A stretch of 64,000 bases of DNA. It comes from Azoarcus sp. GTDB lineage: Bacteria; Pseudomonadota; Gammaproteobacteria; Burkholderiales; Rhodocyclaceae. The position numbers were made by a program, and so were the translations under genes. The stretch is taken from the NCBI GenBank assembly GCA_031274995.1, contig JAISPJ010000033.1, positions 18,810-82,809 on the forward strand. The letters are read 5' to 3'. Below the pieces are notes generated by a model. It did not search any database and was not told the DNA's origin. It saw only the letters and a program-made list of their open reading frames with translations. Of this stretch, positions 17,564-28,361 are shown piece after piece. Within the stretch, counting starts at the first letter, position 1. Each line of letters opens with the position of its first letter.

Positions 17564-19003
17564 ATGACCACTCAAAACACCCCGTCTCCCGAATCCACGA
17601 AAACCTGGTCTGGACGTTTCAACGAACCCGTGTCGGAACTGGTCAAGCGCTATACCGCCTCGGTCTTCTTCGACCACCGCATGGCGGCGCAGGACATCCG
17701 GGGTTCGCTGGCCCACGCGCGGATGCTCGCCCGGCAGGGAATCCTTTCCGGGGACGACCTCGCCGCCATCGAACGCGGCATGTCGCAGATCGCGGACGAA
17801 ATCGCGCGTGGAGATTTCCAGTGGAATCTCGATGACGAGGACGTGCACCTCAACATTGAAAAGCGCCTGATCGCGCTCATAGGCGACGCGGGCAAGCGCC
17901 TGCACACGGGCCGCAGCCGCAATGACCAGGTAGCGACCGACATCCGTCTATGGCTGCGGGAAACCATCGACGACATCCTCGAACTCATCATCGTCTTTCA
18001 ATGCCGCCTGCTCGACGTGGCGGAGGCACACGCCGCCACGCCGATGCCCGGTTTTACACATCTTCAGGTCGCGCAACCGGTAACGTTCGGCCACCACCTG
18101 CTCGCCTATTACGAGATGGCCCGCCGGGATTTTGAGCGTTTCACGGACTGCCGCCGTCGCGTAAACCACCTTCCGCTGGGCGCGGCGGCGCTGGCCGGGG
18201 CCAGTTACCCGATCGACCGCGAATCGGTTGCCGCCGAACTGGGTTTCGATGAAGTCTGCCGCAACTCGATGGATGCCGTGAGCGACCGCGACTTTGCCAT
18301 CGAATTCTGCGCGGCTGCCGCACTGCTGATGACGCACCTGTCCCGGCTGTCGGAAGAAATCATTTTTTGGATGAGCCCGCGCGTCAGCTTCATCGACCTC
18401 GCCGACCGCTTCTGTACCGGTTCTTCGATCATGCCGCAAAAGAAAAACCCGGACGTGCCCGAACTCGTGCGCGGCAAGACCGGGCGCGTCAATGGGCATC
18501 TCATGGCGCTGCTCACCCTCATGAAAGGCCAGCCGCTGGCCTACAACAAAGACAACCAGGAAGACAAGGAACCGCTGTTCGACACGGCGGATACCGTGAT
18601 CGACACCCTGCGCATCTACGCCGACATGATCGGCGGCATCCGGGTCAAACCCGATGGCATGCGCGTGGCGCTTGCGCAGGGGCATGCCACTGCCACCGAC
18701 CTTGCCGATTATCTGGTGAAAAAGGGGTTGCCCTTCCGCGACGCGCACGAAGCCGTGGCGCGGGCGGTACGCGCCGCCGAAGAACGCGGTCTCGACCTTT
18801 CCCGTCTGAACCTCGGCGAGTTGAGGACGGCGCTCACCCATGTGCCCGGTGCAGCCGAACGGCTGGATGAGGGCGCCCTTACGGCCATTTCCATCGAAGG
18901 CTCGCTTTGTGCGCGTGCCCACATCGGCGGCACGGCTCCCGACGCGGTGCGCGCGGCCATCACCCGCGCCCGCGACGAACTGGGTGTACAAAAAGGCGCG
19001 TGA
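17564..19003 (+). CDS. argH: Argininosuccinate lyase
   Basis: [22 protein letters not shown]...[19 protein letters not shown]...[21 protein letters not shown]. Confidence 0.97.
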   Translation: MTTQNTPSPESTKTWSGRFNEPVSELVKRYTASVFFDHRMAAQDIRGSLAHARMLARQGILSGDDLAAIERGMSQIADEIARGDFQWNLDDEDVHLNIEKRLIALIGDAGKRLHTGRSRNDQVATDIRLWLRETIDDILELIIVFQCRLLDVAEAHAATPMPGFTHLQVAQPVTFGHHLLAYYEMARRDFERFTDCRRRVNHLPLGAAALAGASYPIDRESVAAELGFDEVCRNSMDAVSDRDFAIEFCAAAALLMTHLSRLSEEIIFWMSPRVSFIDLADRFCTGSSIMPQKKNPDVPELVRGKTGRVNGHLMALLTLMKGQPLAYNKDNQEDKEPLFDTADTVIDTLRIYADMIGGIRVKPDGMRVALAQGHATATDLADYLVKKGLPFRDAHEAVARAVRAAEERGLDLSRLNLGELRTALTHVPGAAERLDEGALTAISIEGSLCARAHIGGTAPDAVRAAITRARDELGVQKGA

Positions 19004-20304
19004 TGGACATCGAGCAGATCGGCAAATACGAAATCCGCCGCCTGCTTGGCACAGGGGCGACAAGCAGCGTTTATCTGGCCTGGGACCCATTCAATCAGCG
19101 CGAAGTCGCGGTCAAACGGATCAACCCCGTTTTTTTCAAGCCTCCTCACCGTGGACGCCTGTTCCGGCAACTCCTGGTCAACGAAGCATCGCTCGCGGGC
19201 AAACTCAAGCACCCGCACATCATCCAGATCTATGATGCGGTCGTCGATGCCAATGATGCCTACGTGGCGATGGAATACGTCCCCGGCGGGACCTTGGAAC
19301 CGCTGGCGCATCCCGGCAGGCTGGCTCCGTTCGAACGTGTCATTGAAATCATCTTCAAATGCACGCGGGCGTTCGATTACGCTTTTCACAGCGGCATCAT
19401 CCACCGCGACATCAAGCCCGCCAATATCCTGCTCTCCACGGCGGAGGGCAGCGACATTCGCATCTCGGACTTCGGCGCGGCCTTCCAGGCGACTGGCGAT
19501 GTCACGCAAATCGCCAACCTCGGTTCGCCTGCGTACATGTCGCCGCAACAAGTACGTGAAATACAGATCGATCACCGCGCGGACATTTACTCGCTCGGTG
19601 TGGTGATGTACCAGTTGCTTACGGGGCATCTGCCGTTCGAGAGCGACAACAACTACAACCTCATTTACCGCATCATCAACGAAATACCGCCTGCCATTGC
19701 CGAATACCGGCCAAAAATCCCCGAAGCGCTCGAAGCCATCGTGCGCCGCGCGATGGAGAAGGATGTCGAGCGACGCTACCAGAGTTGGACTGAGTTCTCG
19801 CACGATCTCACCCTCGCTTTCCGAAACTGTGTTCAGAAACCAGGCCAGGCGGAATTGCCCGAAACCGAAAAATTCCGTTTCCTGCGGACGCTTCCCTTCT
19901 TCAGTACATTTTCAGATGCCGAACTGTGGGAAACCATCGGCTTTTCGCAATGGGATCAATTCAATCCCGGCACGGTCATCCTCAAAGAAGGCGAAGCGGG
20001 CGATCATTTCTGCTTTCTGGTCGAAGGCGAAGCCAAGGTCAACAGAAACCGCGCCCTGCTCGGCGTATTGACTCCCGGAGACTGTTTCGGCGAAATCGCC
20101 CTGTTCTCCAGCGGCAAGGGCGTGCGCTCCGCCTCGGTCGAAGCGACTTCCACAGTGCGGATCATGACGATCCGCGGGCAAGCCCTCGAACACGCGTCCG
20201 ACGCTTGCCGCATGCACTTCTACGGGGCTTTCCTCACTGTGCTGGCTACCCGGCTGTCACTGGCCAGCTCGCGCATCGCCAATTTCGAGATTCAACGCCC
20301 GTAG
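19003..20304 (+). CDS. Eukaryotic-like Ser/Thr protein kinase fused to a C-terminal cyclic-nucleotide-binding domain
   Basis: YEIRRLLGTGATSSVYLAWDPFNQREVAVKRI; HRDIKPANILL; ISDFGAAF; then LPFFSTFSDAELWETIGFSQWDQFNPGTVILKEGEAGDHFCFLVEGEAKV...LTPGDCFGEIALF; TGATG overlap with argH. Confidence 0.92.
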   Translation: MDIEQIGKYEIRRLLGTGATSSVYLAWDPFNQREVAVKRINPVFFKPPHRGRLFRQLLVNEASLAGKLKHPHIIQIYDAVVDANDAYVAMEYVPGGTLEPLAHPGRLAPFERVIEIIFKCTRAFDYAFHSGIIHRDIKPANILLSTAEGSDIRISDFGAAFQATGDVTQIANLGSPAYMSPQQVREIQIDHRADIYSLGVVMYQLLTGHLPFESDNNYNLIYRIINEIPPAIAEYRPKIPEALEAIVRRAMEKDVERRYQSWTEFSHDLTLAFRNCVQKPGQAELPETEKFRFLRTLPFFSTFSDAELWETIGFSQWDQFNPGTVILKEGEAGDHFCFLVEGEAKVNRNRALLGVLTPGDCFGEIALFSSGKGVRSASVEATSTVRIMTIRGQALEHASDACRMHFYGAFLTVLATRLSLASSRIANFEIQRP

Positions 20305-20331
20305 GGCGAGTAATCTTGCGTCTACCGGCGC

Positions 20332-20793
20332 TTACGCCCACCGGCGCACGCGCTTGGTATAGCCGTCATATTCCGCCCCGAAATGCGCACGAAGCGCTTT
20401 CTCTTCGGGAATTATTTGAAAGCGCGTCAAATACGCGACAAAGAGCGGCAGGAAGAGCCAGGCAGAAAGTTTGGCCAACAACAAAGCCCCCGCCGACAAC
20501 ATCAAGAACCCGCCCAAATACATGGGGTTGCGCGTATAGCCATAAATACCCGTGACCACCAGGGATGAAGCCGTCGAGGGCATGGTTGGACTTAAAGAAG
20601 TTCGAGCCTTGAGAAACAGCCTTGCCCCTGTTGCGAGCAAGGAAAAGCCCAAAAGGAACAGGATCCCGAAACCTGTCCAACGCGCAATGCCGGATATGGG
20701 CAGCATGAGTACGGCCGGAGAAAACCACATACCCAAAAAACAGGCAAACCCAACCACCAAGGGTGGAATCTTCAGTTCAAGAAAAGACATCAT
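20332..20793 (-). CDS. Isoprenylcysteine carboxyl methyltransferase (ICMT)/PEMT-like integral membrane methyltransferase
   Basis: MMSFLELKIPPLVVGFACFLGMWF...LVVTGIYGYTRNPMYLGGFLML...FQIIPEEKALRAHFGAEYDGYTKRVRRWA. Confidence 0.85.
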   Translation of the reverse strand: MMSFLELKIPPLVVGFACFLGMWFSPAVLMLPISGIARWTGFGILFLLGFSLLATGARLFLKARTSLSPTMPSTASSLVVTGIYGYTRNPMYLGGFLMLSAGALLLAKLSAWLFLPLFVAYLTRFQIIPEEKALRAHFGAEYDGYTKRVRRWA

Positions 20794-20891
20794 GCGTTTC
20801 ACAAGGCTCTCCGTCAGCGTGAGATCAGGGCGTTTTTGGTTCAAATCCGAACTGTATGGTCGAAAAAATTTTGCTCCTGCAACACATTTGC

Positions 20892-22424
20892 TCATCGTCC
20901 CGCAACCGGAATCTTCCCGATCTTTGCCTGCCATTCTTTTGGCCCGGTCTGGTGCACGCTGACACCGGCGGAGTCGACCGCCACCGTTACGGGCATGTCT
21001 TCGACGGTGAATTCGTAGATGGCTTCCATGCCGAGATCGGCAAAGGCGACGACCTTTGCGGCTTTGATGGCCTTGGAGACGAGATAGGCCGCGCCGCCCA
21101 CGGCCATGAGGTAGGCGGACCGGTTGTCGCGGATGGCTTCGATGGCGGCAGGGCCGCGTTCGGATTTGCCGATCATGGTGATGAGGCCGGTCTTCTCCAG
21201 CATCATGCGGGTAAATTTGTCCATCCGCGTGGCGGTGGTCGGGCCTGCAGGGCCGACGACTTCATCGCGCACGGGGTCGACCGGGCCGACGTAATAGATG
21301 GCGCGGTTGGTGAAGTCGACGGGCAGTGTTTCGCCCCTGGCGAGCATGTCCTGGATGCGTTTGTGCGCGGCGTCGCGCCCGGTGAGCATCCTGCCGTTCA
21401 GCAGCAGCGATTGGCCGGGTTTCCATGCGGCGACTTCTTCTTTCGTCAGGGTGTCGAGATTGACGCGGGTGGCAGATTGGGTGTCGGGTTTCCAGGTGAT
21501 TTGCGGCCAGTCTTCGAGTTTCGGCGGGGTGAGGACGGCCGGCCCGGTTCCGTCGAGGTGGAAGTGGACGTGCCGGGTGGCGGCGCAGTTGGGAATCATC
21601 GCCACGGGCTTGGAGGCGGCGTGCGTGGGGTAGTCGAGCACTTTCACGTCGACCACGGCGGTCAGGCCGCCCAAGCCCTGCGCACCGATGCCAAGGGCAT
21701 TTACTTTTTCCATCAGTTCGAGCCGGAGTTCTTCGGCACGGGAAAGCGTTGCGCCGCTGGCTGCTTTTTCGCGCAAAAGGTGGATATCGACCGGAGCCAT
21801 CAGGGATTCCTTGGCAAGAAGCACGGCTTTTTCCGGTGTGCCGCCGATGCCTACCCCAAGGATGCCCGGCGGGCACCAGCCCGCGCCCATCGCGGGGACG
21901 GTCTTGAGTACCCAGTCGACGATGTCGTCGGACGGGTTGAGCATGGCGACCTTGGTCTTGTTCTCGGAGCCGCCCCCCTTGGCCGCGCAGATCACTTCCA
22001 GATGGTTGCCGGGAACGATTTCGTAATGGACGATTGCCGGGGTGTTGTCGCGGCTGTTCTGGCGTTTGCCCGCCGGGTCGAGCAGTACGGAGGCGCGCAG
22101 TTTGTTGTCCGGGTCGTTGTAGGCGCGGCGCACGCCTTCGTCGACCATCTCCTGCACGCTGCGTTGTGTTTGCCATTGAACGTTCATGCCCACCTTAAGG
22201 AAGACGACGGCAATTCCGGTGTCCTGGCAAATCGGACGGCGGCCCTCCGCGCTCATGCGGGAGTTGGTGAGTATCTGGGCAATGGCGTCTTTCGCCGCAG
22301 GGTTTTCTTCACGCGCCCAGGCTTCGCCGAGCGCCTGGACGAAGTCGAGTGGGTGATAGCAACTGATGAACTGGAAGGCGTCGGCGATGGACTGAATGAA
22401 GTCTTCTTCGCGGATGGTGGTCAT
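20892..22424 (-). CDS. Class I fumarate hydratase (Fe-S)
   Basis: GRRPICQDTGIAVVFLKVGMNV...AAKGGGSENKTKVAMLNPSDDIVDWV...CPPGILGVGIGGTPEKAVLLAKES. Confidence 0.95.
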   Translation of the reverse strand: MTTIREEDFIQSIADAFQFISCYHPLDFVQALGEAWAREENPAAKDAIAQILTNSRMSAEGRRPICQDTGIAVVFLKVGMNVQWQTQRSVQEMVDEGVRRAYNDPDNKLRASVLLDPAGKRQNSRDNTPAIVHYEIVPGNHLEVICAAKGGGSENKTKVAMLNPSDDIVDWVLKTVPAMGAGWCPPGILGVGIGGTPEKAVLLAKESLMAPVDIHLLREKAASGATLSRAEELRLELMEKVNALGIGAQGLGGLTAVVDVKVLDYPTHAASKPVAMIPNCAATRHVHFHLDGTGPAVLTPPKLEDWPQITWKPDTQSATRVNLDTLTKEEVAAWKPGQSLLLNGRMLTGRDAAHKRIQDMLARGETLPVDFTNRAIYYVGPVDPVRDEVVGPAGPTTATRMDKFTRMMLEKTGLITMIGKSERGPAAIEAIRDNRSAYLMAVGGAAYLVSKAIKAAKVVAFADLGMEAIYEFTVEDMPVTVAVDSAGVSVHQTGPKEWQAKIGKIPVAGR

Positions 22425-22546
22425 GGGGGTCTCCTCCTGTGTGGCGGTCGAGTTTCAATCTCAAACAAAAAATTCTACAACGATTACCCCGCGCGGTTTC
22501 GGGTGGGTGTTTTGGGCTGTGGCGGGGCTTTGCTATCATTCGTCCG

Positions 22547-23383
22547 ATGAATGCAGACCTCCATTGCCATTCCGTTGTTTCGGACGGTTGCCTTGAACCG
22601 GCAACCCTTGTGCGCAGGGCGCATATTAATGGCATTTCATTGTTTTCCCTCACCGATCACGATGAACTGGGCGGCACTGCGGAAGCAGCGCGCGAGGCGG
22701 CAGCGTTGGGCGTGCGCTTTGTGCCGGGGGTCGAAATCTCGGTGACGTATCGGGATGTGGCGGTGCATGTGGTGGGGCTGGGAGTCGATCCTGAAAACCC
22801 GGCGCTCCAGGCGGGTCTTGAGCGTGTGCGCGCGGGACGTGAGGAACGGGCGCGGCGCATGGCGGACGCGCTGGCGCGGGTGGGGCTGGGCGGGGCGCTC
22901 GCCGGGGCGAGGCGTTTTGCGCGCAATCCGTCGATGATCGGGCGGGCGCACTTTGCCCGGCATCTGGTGGCGAGCGGGGTCATGCCGGATGTGCGGACGG
23001 TGTTCAATCATTATCTTTCGCACGGCAAACCCGGTTTTGTTCCGCTCCGTTGGGCCGATCTGGAAGAGGCGGTGGACTGGATACGGGGCGCGGGCGGCAT
23101 CGCGGTGATGGCGCACCCGGCGCGGTATTGCCAACGGCTTTCAACGGCGGCGTTCGATCTGTTGTTTGATGTTTTCATGGCTGCCGGCGGCGAAGCCGTA
23201 GAGGTAGTGGCCGGGGCGCACAGCCCGGAAGAGGCTGGGCGTTTTGCCACCGTTGCCCGGCGGCGGGGTTTGCTGGCGTCGGTCGGTTCGGATTTTCATG
23301 AAGAAGGCGAAAGCCCGGTCGATGTCGGGCGCTGCAATCCGTTGCCACCGGATCTGGAGCCGGTCTGGTCCCGTCTGGTCTGA
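22547..23383 (+). CDS. PHP-domain phosphoesterase (RNase AM/YciV-like)
   Basis: MNADLHCHSVVSDGCLEPATLVRRAHINGISLFSLTDHDELGG...VPGVEISVTYR. Confidence 0.92.
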   Translation: MNADLHCHSVVSDGCLEPATLVRRAHINGISLFSLTDHDELGGTAEAAREAAALGVRFVPGVEISVTYRDVAVHVVGLGVDPENPALQAGLERVRAGREERARRMADALARVGLGGALAGARRFARNPSMIGRAHFARHLVASGVMPDVRTVFNHYLSHGKPGFVPLRWADLEEAVDWIRGAGGIAVMAHPARYCQRLSTAAFDLLFDVFMAAGGEAVEVVAGAHSPEEAGRFATVARRRGLLASVGSDFHEEGESPVDVGRCNPLPPDLEPVWSRLV

Positions 23384-23390
23384 GAGAAAC

Positions 23391-24026
23391 ATGGCCCAGT
23401 TTTTTTCTCTCGTTCCCGAATCGCCTCAGCCACGATTGATACGGCAGGCGGCGAACATCGTCCGCGGGGGCGGGTTGATTGCGTTCCCGACGGATTCCGC
23501 GTATGCGCTGGGCGGCCATTTGGGAGATGCGGCGCTGCTTGATCGCATCCGCCGTTTGCGCGAGGTGGACCTGCGGCACCAGTTTACGCTGTTGTGCCGT
23601 GACCTGTCGGAAATTGCGAACTTTGCCCGGGTTGACAATGTGCAGTATCGGATACTGAAGGCAAACACGCCCGGCCCGTTCTCGTTCATTCTTGAAGCCA
23701 CGCGCGAATTGCCACGCCGGGTACTGCATCCGAAGCGCAAGACGATCGGCATCCGCGTGCCGGAGCATCCGGTGGTGGGGGCGTTGCTGGAGGAGCTTGG
23801 CGAGCCGTTGCTGTCTTCAACCTTGCTGTTGCCGGGAGAGGAAACGCCCCTCACGGATGCTTGGGAAATCCGCGAACGGCTGGAGAAAGAGCTCGATCTG
23901 GTGATCGAGGCCGGTGGCTGCCGTCCCGAGGCGACGACGGTGATTGACCTTTCGAACGGCACGCCGGTATTGCTGCGGAAGGGGTGCGGTAGCCTGGAAC
24001 CCTTCGGGTTGGCCGCGAGCTGTTAA
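23391..24026 (+). CDS. L-threonylcarbamoyladenylate synthase (Sua5/YciO/YrdC)
   Basis: IRQAANIVRGGGLIAFPTDSAYALGGHLGD...TPGPFSFILEATRELPRRV...KTIGIRVPEHPVV. Confidence 0.92.
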   Translation: MAQFFSLVPESPQPRLIRQAANIVRGGGLIAFPTDSAYALGGHLGDAALLDRIRRLREVDLRHQFTLLCRDLSEIANFARVDNVQYRILKANTPGPFSFILEATRELPRRVLHPKRKTIGIRVPEHPVVGALLEELGEPLLSSTLLLPGEETPLTDAWEIRERLEKELDLVIEAGGCRPEATTVIDLSNGTPVLLRKGCGSLEPFGLAASC

Positions 24027-24041
24027 GAAAACGGGGACGGA

Positions 24042-24686
24042 ATGGCTGAAATCATCAGGGATGTCATGATCTGGGCCGTGCCGGTGATTCTGGCGATCAC
24101 CGTGCATGAAGCGGCGCACGGGTACGTGGCGCGCTATTTTGGCGATCCGACCGCCGAGCAGGCCGGACGCATTTCGCTTGACCCGTTTCGCCATATCGAC
24201 CCGGTGGGCACGGTGATCGTGCCTCTGTGCATTTTTGTGTTTTCCTACATGGCAGGCACCCCGTGGACGTTCGGTTGGGCGAAACCGGTTCCGGTCGATT
24301 TCAGACGCTTGCGCAAACCCAAAGCGGACATGCTTTGGGTGGCGGCAGCGGGTCCCTTTGCAAATTTTGTCATGGCGATAATATGGGCGATGATCTTCGC
24401 GTTCATTGCGGGCAAAACGCCGCAATTCTTTATCTCGATGGCCGTTGCCGGGATGAAAATCAATGGCGCGTTGCTCTTCCTGAACCTGCTGCCAATTCCG
24501 CCGCTCGACGGCGGGCGTATCATGGTCAGCCTGCTGCCGAATCGTCTGGCCTGGAAATACGCGCGCATCGAGCCTTACGGTTTTCTTATTTTGATTGCCC
24601 TGATCGCAACCAAAAAACTGGGTGTCATCCTTTGGCCGTTACTGGACGGTTTTTTGCTCGGGTTGCTGAAGTTGTTCGGGCACTGA
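24042..24686 (+). CDS. Site-2 protease family (M50) protein
   Basis: ITVHEAAHGYVARYFGDPTAEQAGRISLDP...LFLNLLPIPPLDGGRI. Confidence 0.93.
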   Translation: MAEIIRDVMIWAVPVILAITVHEAAHGYVARYFGDPTAEQAGRISLDPFRHIDPVGTVIVPLCIFVFSYMAGTPWTFGWAKPVPVDFRRLRKPKADMLWVAAAGPFANFVMAIIWAMIFAFIAGKTPQFFISMAVAGMKINGALLFLNLLPIPPLDGGRIMVSLLPNRLAWKYARIEPYGFLILIALIATKKLGVILWPLLDGFLLGLLKLFGH

Positions 24687-24693
24687 GACGATC

Positions 24694-25536
24694 ATGATGG
24701 AAAGCCGGAACCTGACGGAAGAAACCTGCACGGTTTCGCATGTGGAGGATGAAGCGGCGAACGATGCGCTGGCGCGACTCTACGGCGAACCGATGCTGGA
24801 GATGCCGAAGGATTTGTACATCCCTCCCGATGCGCTGCGCGTGTTCCTGGAAGCTTTCGAGGGACCGCTCGATTTGCTGCTCTATCTCATCCGCCGCGCC
24901 AATATCAACGTGCTCGACATCCCGATGGCCCCGCTGACCGTGCAGTACCTTGAATACGTTGAGGCCATGCGCGCGAGCAATCTGGAACTGGCTGCGGAGT
25001 ATTTGCTGATGGCCGCGATGCTGCTGGAAATCAAATCGCGGATGCTGCTGCCACGCCTGCCGCGCGAGGAAGCCATCGAGACCGACCCCAGGGTTGAACT
25101 GGTGCGCAGGCTGCTCGAATACGAACAGTCCAGGCTTGCCGCGGCGCGGCTCGATGCTTTGCCCAGGATGGGGCGTGATTTCGAGGGCGTGGGCGTGTTC
25201 GTGACGGAAAAGATTGTCGAGCGCCTGCCGGAGGTGAGCCTGCATGATTTGCAACTGGCCTGGTTACGGCTGATGAAGCGGGCGCGGCTTGTGCGGCATC
25301 ATCGGATCGAACGTGAGACATTGTCGGTACGCGAGCACATGACGCTCATCCTGAGAAAACTGCATGGCGGCGCGTTTGTCGTTTTCGATATGCTGTTCGA
25401 TGTGGAAAAAGGACCGGCCGGACTGGTGGTGAGTTTTCTCGCCATGCTGGAACTGGTCAAGGAGACCTTGGTGGTCGTCACCCAGAACGAGGCGTTTGCG
25501 CCGATTTACGTCAAGCTGGCCGATAGTGGGCACTGA
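24694..25536 (+). CDS. scpA: Segregation and condensation protein A
   Basis: [38 protein letters not shown]...[21 protein letters not shown]. Confidence 0.94.
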   Translation: MMESRNLTEETCTVSHVEDEAANDALARLYGEPMLEMPKDLYIPPDALRVFLEAFEGPLDLLLYLIRRANINVLDIPMAPLTVQYLEYVEAMRASNLELAAEYLLMAAMLLEIKSRMLLPRLPREEAIETDPRVELVRRLLEYEQSRLAAARLDALPRMGRDFEGVGVFVTEKIVERLPEVSLHDLQLAWLRLMKRARLVRHHRIERETLSVREHMTLILRKLHGGAFVVFDMLFDVEKGPAGLVVSFLAMLELVKETLVVVTQNEAFAPIYVKLADSGH

Positions 25537-26122
25537 AGAAAATACCCCGGCGGCGGTCAAGCGCATTCTCGAAGCGGCGCTCTTTGCCAGTGCCGTGCCG
25601 CAGCCGGTGGGTGTCTTGCGCCAGTTGTTCGAGCAAGACCCCGGCCCCGAGGCCGTGCGCCGCCTGCTCGACGAACTGCGTGCGGATTGGGATGCGGCAG
25701 GGCGGGGCGTGGAACTCGTGCAAACGGCCAGCGGCTGGCGCTTTCAGACCCGGGCTGAGTTGCAACCTTGGCTGGACAGGCTGAAGAACGAAAAACCGCC
25801 GCGTTATTCGAGGGCGGTCATGGAAACGCTGGCGATTATCGCTTATCGTCAACCGGTCACGCGAGGCGGTATCGAGGAGATTCGCGGCGTGGCTGTCTCG
25901 CCCACCGTGCTCAAGACATTGGAGTCGCGTGGCTGGATCGATATTGTGGGTCATCGTGACACACCGGGGCGTCCGGCGCTTTTCGCCACTACTAGGCGTT
26001 TTCTCGACGACATGGGCCTGCGCAGCCTGACCGAATTGCCTGCCTTGCCTGAAATTGAAAGGATGATGGAACTTGTCGACACCACGCATTTCGAGGCGGA
26101 CGCCCCTGCGGCCGCCGAATAA
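25526..26122 (+). CDS. scpB: Segregation and condensation protein B
   Basis: [18 protein letters not shown]...[68 protein letters not shown]. Confidence 0.94.
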   Translation: MGTEENTPAAVKRILEAALFASAVPQPVGVLRQLFEQDPGPEAVRRLLDELRADWDAAGRGVELVQTASGWRFQTRAELQPWLDRLKNEKPPRYSRAVMETLAIIAYRQPVTRGGIEEIRGVAVSPTVLKTLESRGWIDIVGHRDTPGRPALFATTRRFLDDMGLRSLTELPALPEIERMMELVDTTHFEADAPAAAE

Positions 26123-27044
26123 AAGTAAGGCCCAATTCGTTTGGCCTGACAGGCAGGATTCGAAGCCGGGCAGCCTGGATGACGATACGCGCGGCAAACC
26201 GGGCGGGCGGCTCAATCGTCGCGGGACGCAAATTCCGCGCGATGGCGGCGGTGAGCCGGAACGGCTGCAAAAGGCGCTTGCCCGCGCTGGCGTGGCCTCG
26301 CGCCGTCAGATCGAGGAATGGGTAGAGGAAGGCCGTATTCTGGTCAACGATCAGCCAGCCAGCCTCGGCCAGAAAATCGGCAAAGGGGACAGGGTAAAAC
26401 TCAATGGCCGCCTGATTCGGCTGCGCTTCGACGCACGCTCACCGAGGGTCTTGATCTACCACAAGCCCGAAGGCGAGATCGTTTCCCGAAGCGACCCACA
26501 GGACCGCCCCTCGGTGTTCGAACGCCTGCCCGTCCTGCGGCGCGGGCGCTGGCTCGCCATCGGGCGGCTGGATTTCAACACGTCCGGGCTGCTGCTCTTC
26601 ACTGACGACGGCAACCTTGCCAACCGGATGATGCACCCGCGCTACGGGTTCGAGCGCGAATACGCGGTGAGGCTTCTTGGTGAGCTTGGCGACGAACAAA
26701 TCCGGGCGCTGACCGAAGGCATCGTGCTCGAAGACGGCCCTGCCCGTTTCAGTTCCCTGCGTGCCGAGGGAGGGGAGGGAGCAAACCGCTGGTACAGGGT
26801 CGTCCTCCCGGAAGGCCGCAATCGCGAAGTGCGCCGCATGTTCGAGTCCGTAGGTTTTACCGTGAGCCGGTTGATGAGGGTGCGCTATGGCCCGGTTGAA
26901 CTGCCGCCCAGGCTCAAGCGCGGCATGTGGATGGAAATGCCGGAAGCCGACGCCTGCCGCCTGGCGGGCCTGCCCGTGCCGCAAAAGAGTGGGGCTGAGA
27001 AGGAGCGTCCGCCCAAATTGCGGCGGACGATGGTGAGAAAGTAA
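26073..27044 (+). CDS. rluB: 23S rRNA pseudouridine synthase (RluB family)
   Basis: [30 protein letters not shown]...[38 protein letters not shown]. Confidence 0.93.
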   Translation: MSTPRISRRTPLRPPNKSKAQFVWPDRQDSKPGSLDDDTRGKPGGRLNRRGTQIPRDGGGEPERLQKALARAGVASRRQIEEWVEEGRILVNDQPASLGQKIGKGDRVKLNGRLIRLRFDARSPRVLIYHKPEGEIVSRSDPQDRPSVFERLPVLRRGRWLAIGRLDFNTSGLLLFTDDGNLANRMMHPRYGFEREYAVRLLGELGDEQIRALTEGIVLEDGPARFSSLRAEGGEGANRWYRVVLPEGRNREVRRMFESVGFTVSRLMRVRYGPVELPPRLKRGMWMEMPEADACRLAGLPVPQKSGAEKERPPKLRRTMVRK

Positions 27045-27069
27045 CAATAAAAGCCAAGGAAATCGGGTT

Positions 27070-28131
27070 TTATCTCAAAAGCATGCCTGCCTGGCTGGTA
27101 TAGAGCCATTCCCCGTTGTGCCAGAATTGCGCCTTGCCATTTTCGTCGAAACGTAATTTTTCGTTGGGCGCGTCGAGGAAATACCAGGCATTGGTGAGCA
27201 CGTCAGGGGTGGTGGCAGAAGCATTATCGGCCGGCATCAGCGCTGTTGCGTTGAGGGCGACCTGAACCCCACCGCTGTTATATCTTGCCTGGACCGGCTT
27301 GACGAGGCGGGGGGGGATGATTTCCTTGCCGTTGCTGTCGTAATAGCCATATCTCCGGTTGAGGGCAACCAACAGCATGCGGGCATCGGTGGTCGAAAAA
27401 ATGGCATCGAAAGCCGGAGGGATGATGATGTCGCCAGCGGTATTGATGACGCCCCATCTCTTGTTTACTTCGACTTTTGCCAATCCTTTCTGGAATTCAG
27501 TCGCCTTGTCGAAAACGGGTTTGATGATTGTCTCGCCACGAGGGGTGACGTAACCCCATTTCCCCTGGAGTTGCACTGCTGAAAGCTCGTCGCGCCAGAG
27601 CCCCGACACTGCGTCGAAATTGATGGGAACCGCGACCTGCCCCTGGGCGTTGAAGTAGCCCCATTTGTTGTGCAGTCTGACGGGAACCAGGCCGAAATCG
27701 AAATCTCCCACTTCGTCGAAGTGCAACGGAATGACTTCTTCGGCCTTGAGGTTGACATACCCCCATTTGCCGTTTCGGCTGACTTTTGCCAGACCGTTGT
27801 TTCCGAATTTCTCCGCGATATCAAATTTGGGCGCAATGATCGAGTCCTTGCTGCATTCCCCAAAGTTTAGCGAATAACCCCATTTGCCATCTTTGTTGCG
27901 GCTCCTGATCGTCTCAGGAACCAGTATCTTGGGGCACGATTCCATGCTTGGCGGCCAGGCGCGTTCAGCCCTGATGCATTGCTTTACCCTGTCGCAGTTC
28001 GTCTTGATGACGGATGGAGTTACCGACTCCATCCGGGACTGAACCCAGAAAATACCCGCCGCAGTGAGCAGCAGGACGCAAATGAGGATAGGTAAACGGT
28101 ATTTCATCTTGAACACGAGCAAGCCATTCAT
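27070..28131 (-). CDS. WG-repeat-containing secreted or anchored protein
   Basis: N-terminal TM; repeated NGKWGYVN, HNKWGYFNAQGQVAVPINFD, QGKWGYVTPRGETIIKPVFD, NKRWGVINTAGDIIIPPAFD, NRRYGYYDSNGKEIIPP. Confidence 0.88.
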   Translation of the reverse strand: MNGLLVFKMKYRLPILICVLLLTAAGIFWVQSRMESVTPSVIKTNCDRVKQCIRAERAWPPSMESCPKILVPETIRSRNKDGKWGYSLNFGECSKDSIIAPKFDIAEKFGNNGLAKVSRNGKWGYVNLKAEEVIPLHFDEVGDFDFGLVPVRLHNKWGYFNAQGQVAVPINFDAVSGLWRDELSAVQLQGKWGYVTPRGETIIKPVFDKATEFQKGLAKVEVNKRWGVINTAGDIIIPPAFDAIFSTTDARMLLVALNRRYGYYDSNGKEIIPPRLVKPVQARYNSGGVQVALNATALMPADNASATTPDVLTNAWYFLDAPNEKLRFDENGKAQFWHNGEWLYTSQAGMLLR

Positions 28132-28361
28132 GGCAGGAAGACACCTCTTCCCTCAAGATAAAACCACACAGCCCCCCAGCTTAGTTGCGGGGACAACTTT
28201 TATTTTGATTATTATATCACGACATTAACGTATCGAAACATCGTAATTATACGTATGTATGGTACTGTTTGCCTTGGATTGATCCTATTTTATAGGTACA
28301 TATAATGTCCCGGTCAACTTTCCGGTAGCAGACAGGCGAGACAGGCGATAATGTTGCCTCC

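Noticed and set aside
17948-19090. 380-aa minus-strand ORF
   Set aside because: Antisense shadow of argH.
20856-22550. 564-aa plus-strand ORF
   Set aside because: Antisense to the well-supported class I fumarase; low-complexity His/Gly/Asp composition typical of shadow ORFs in high-GC DNA.
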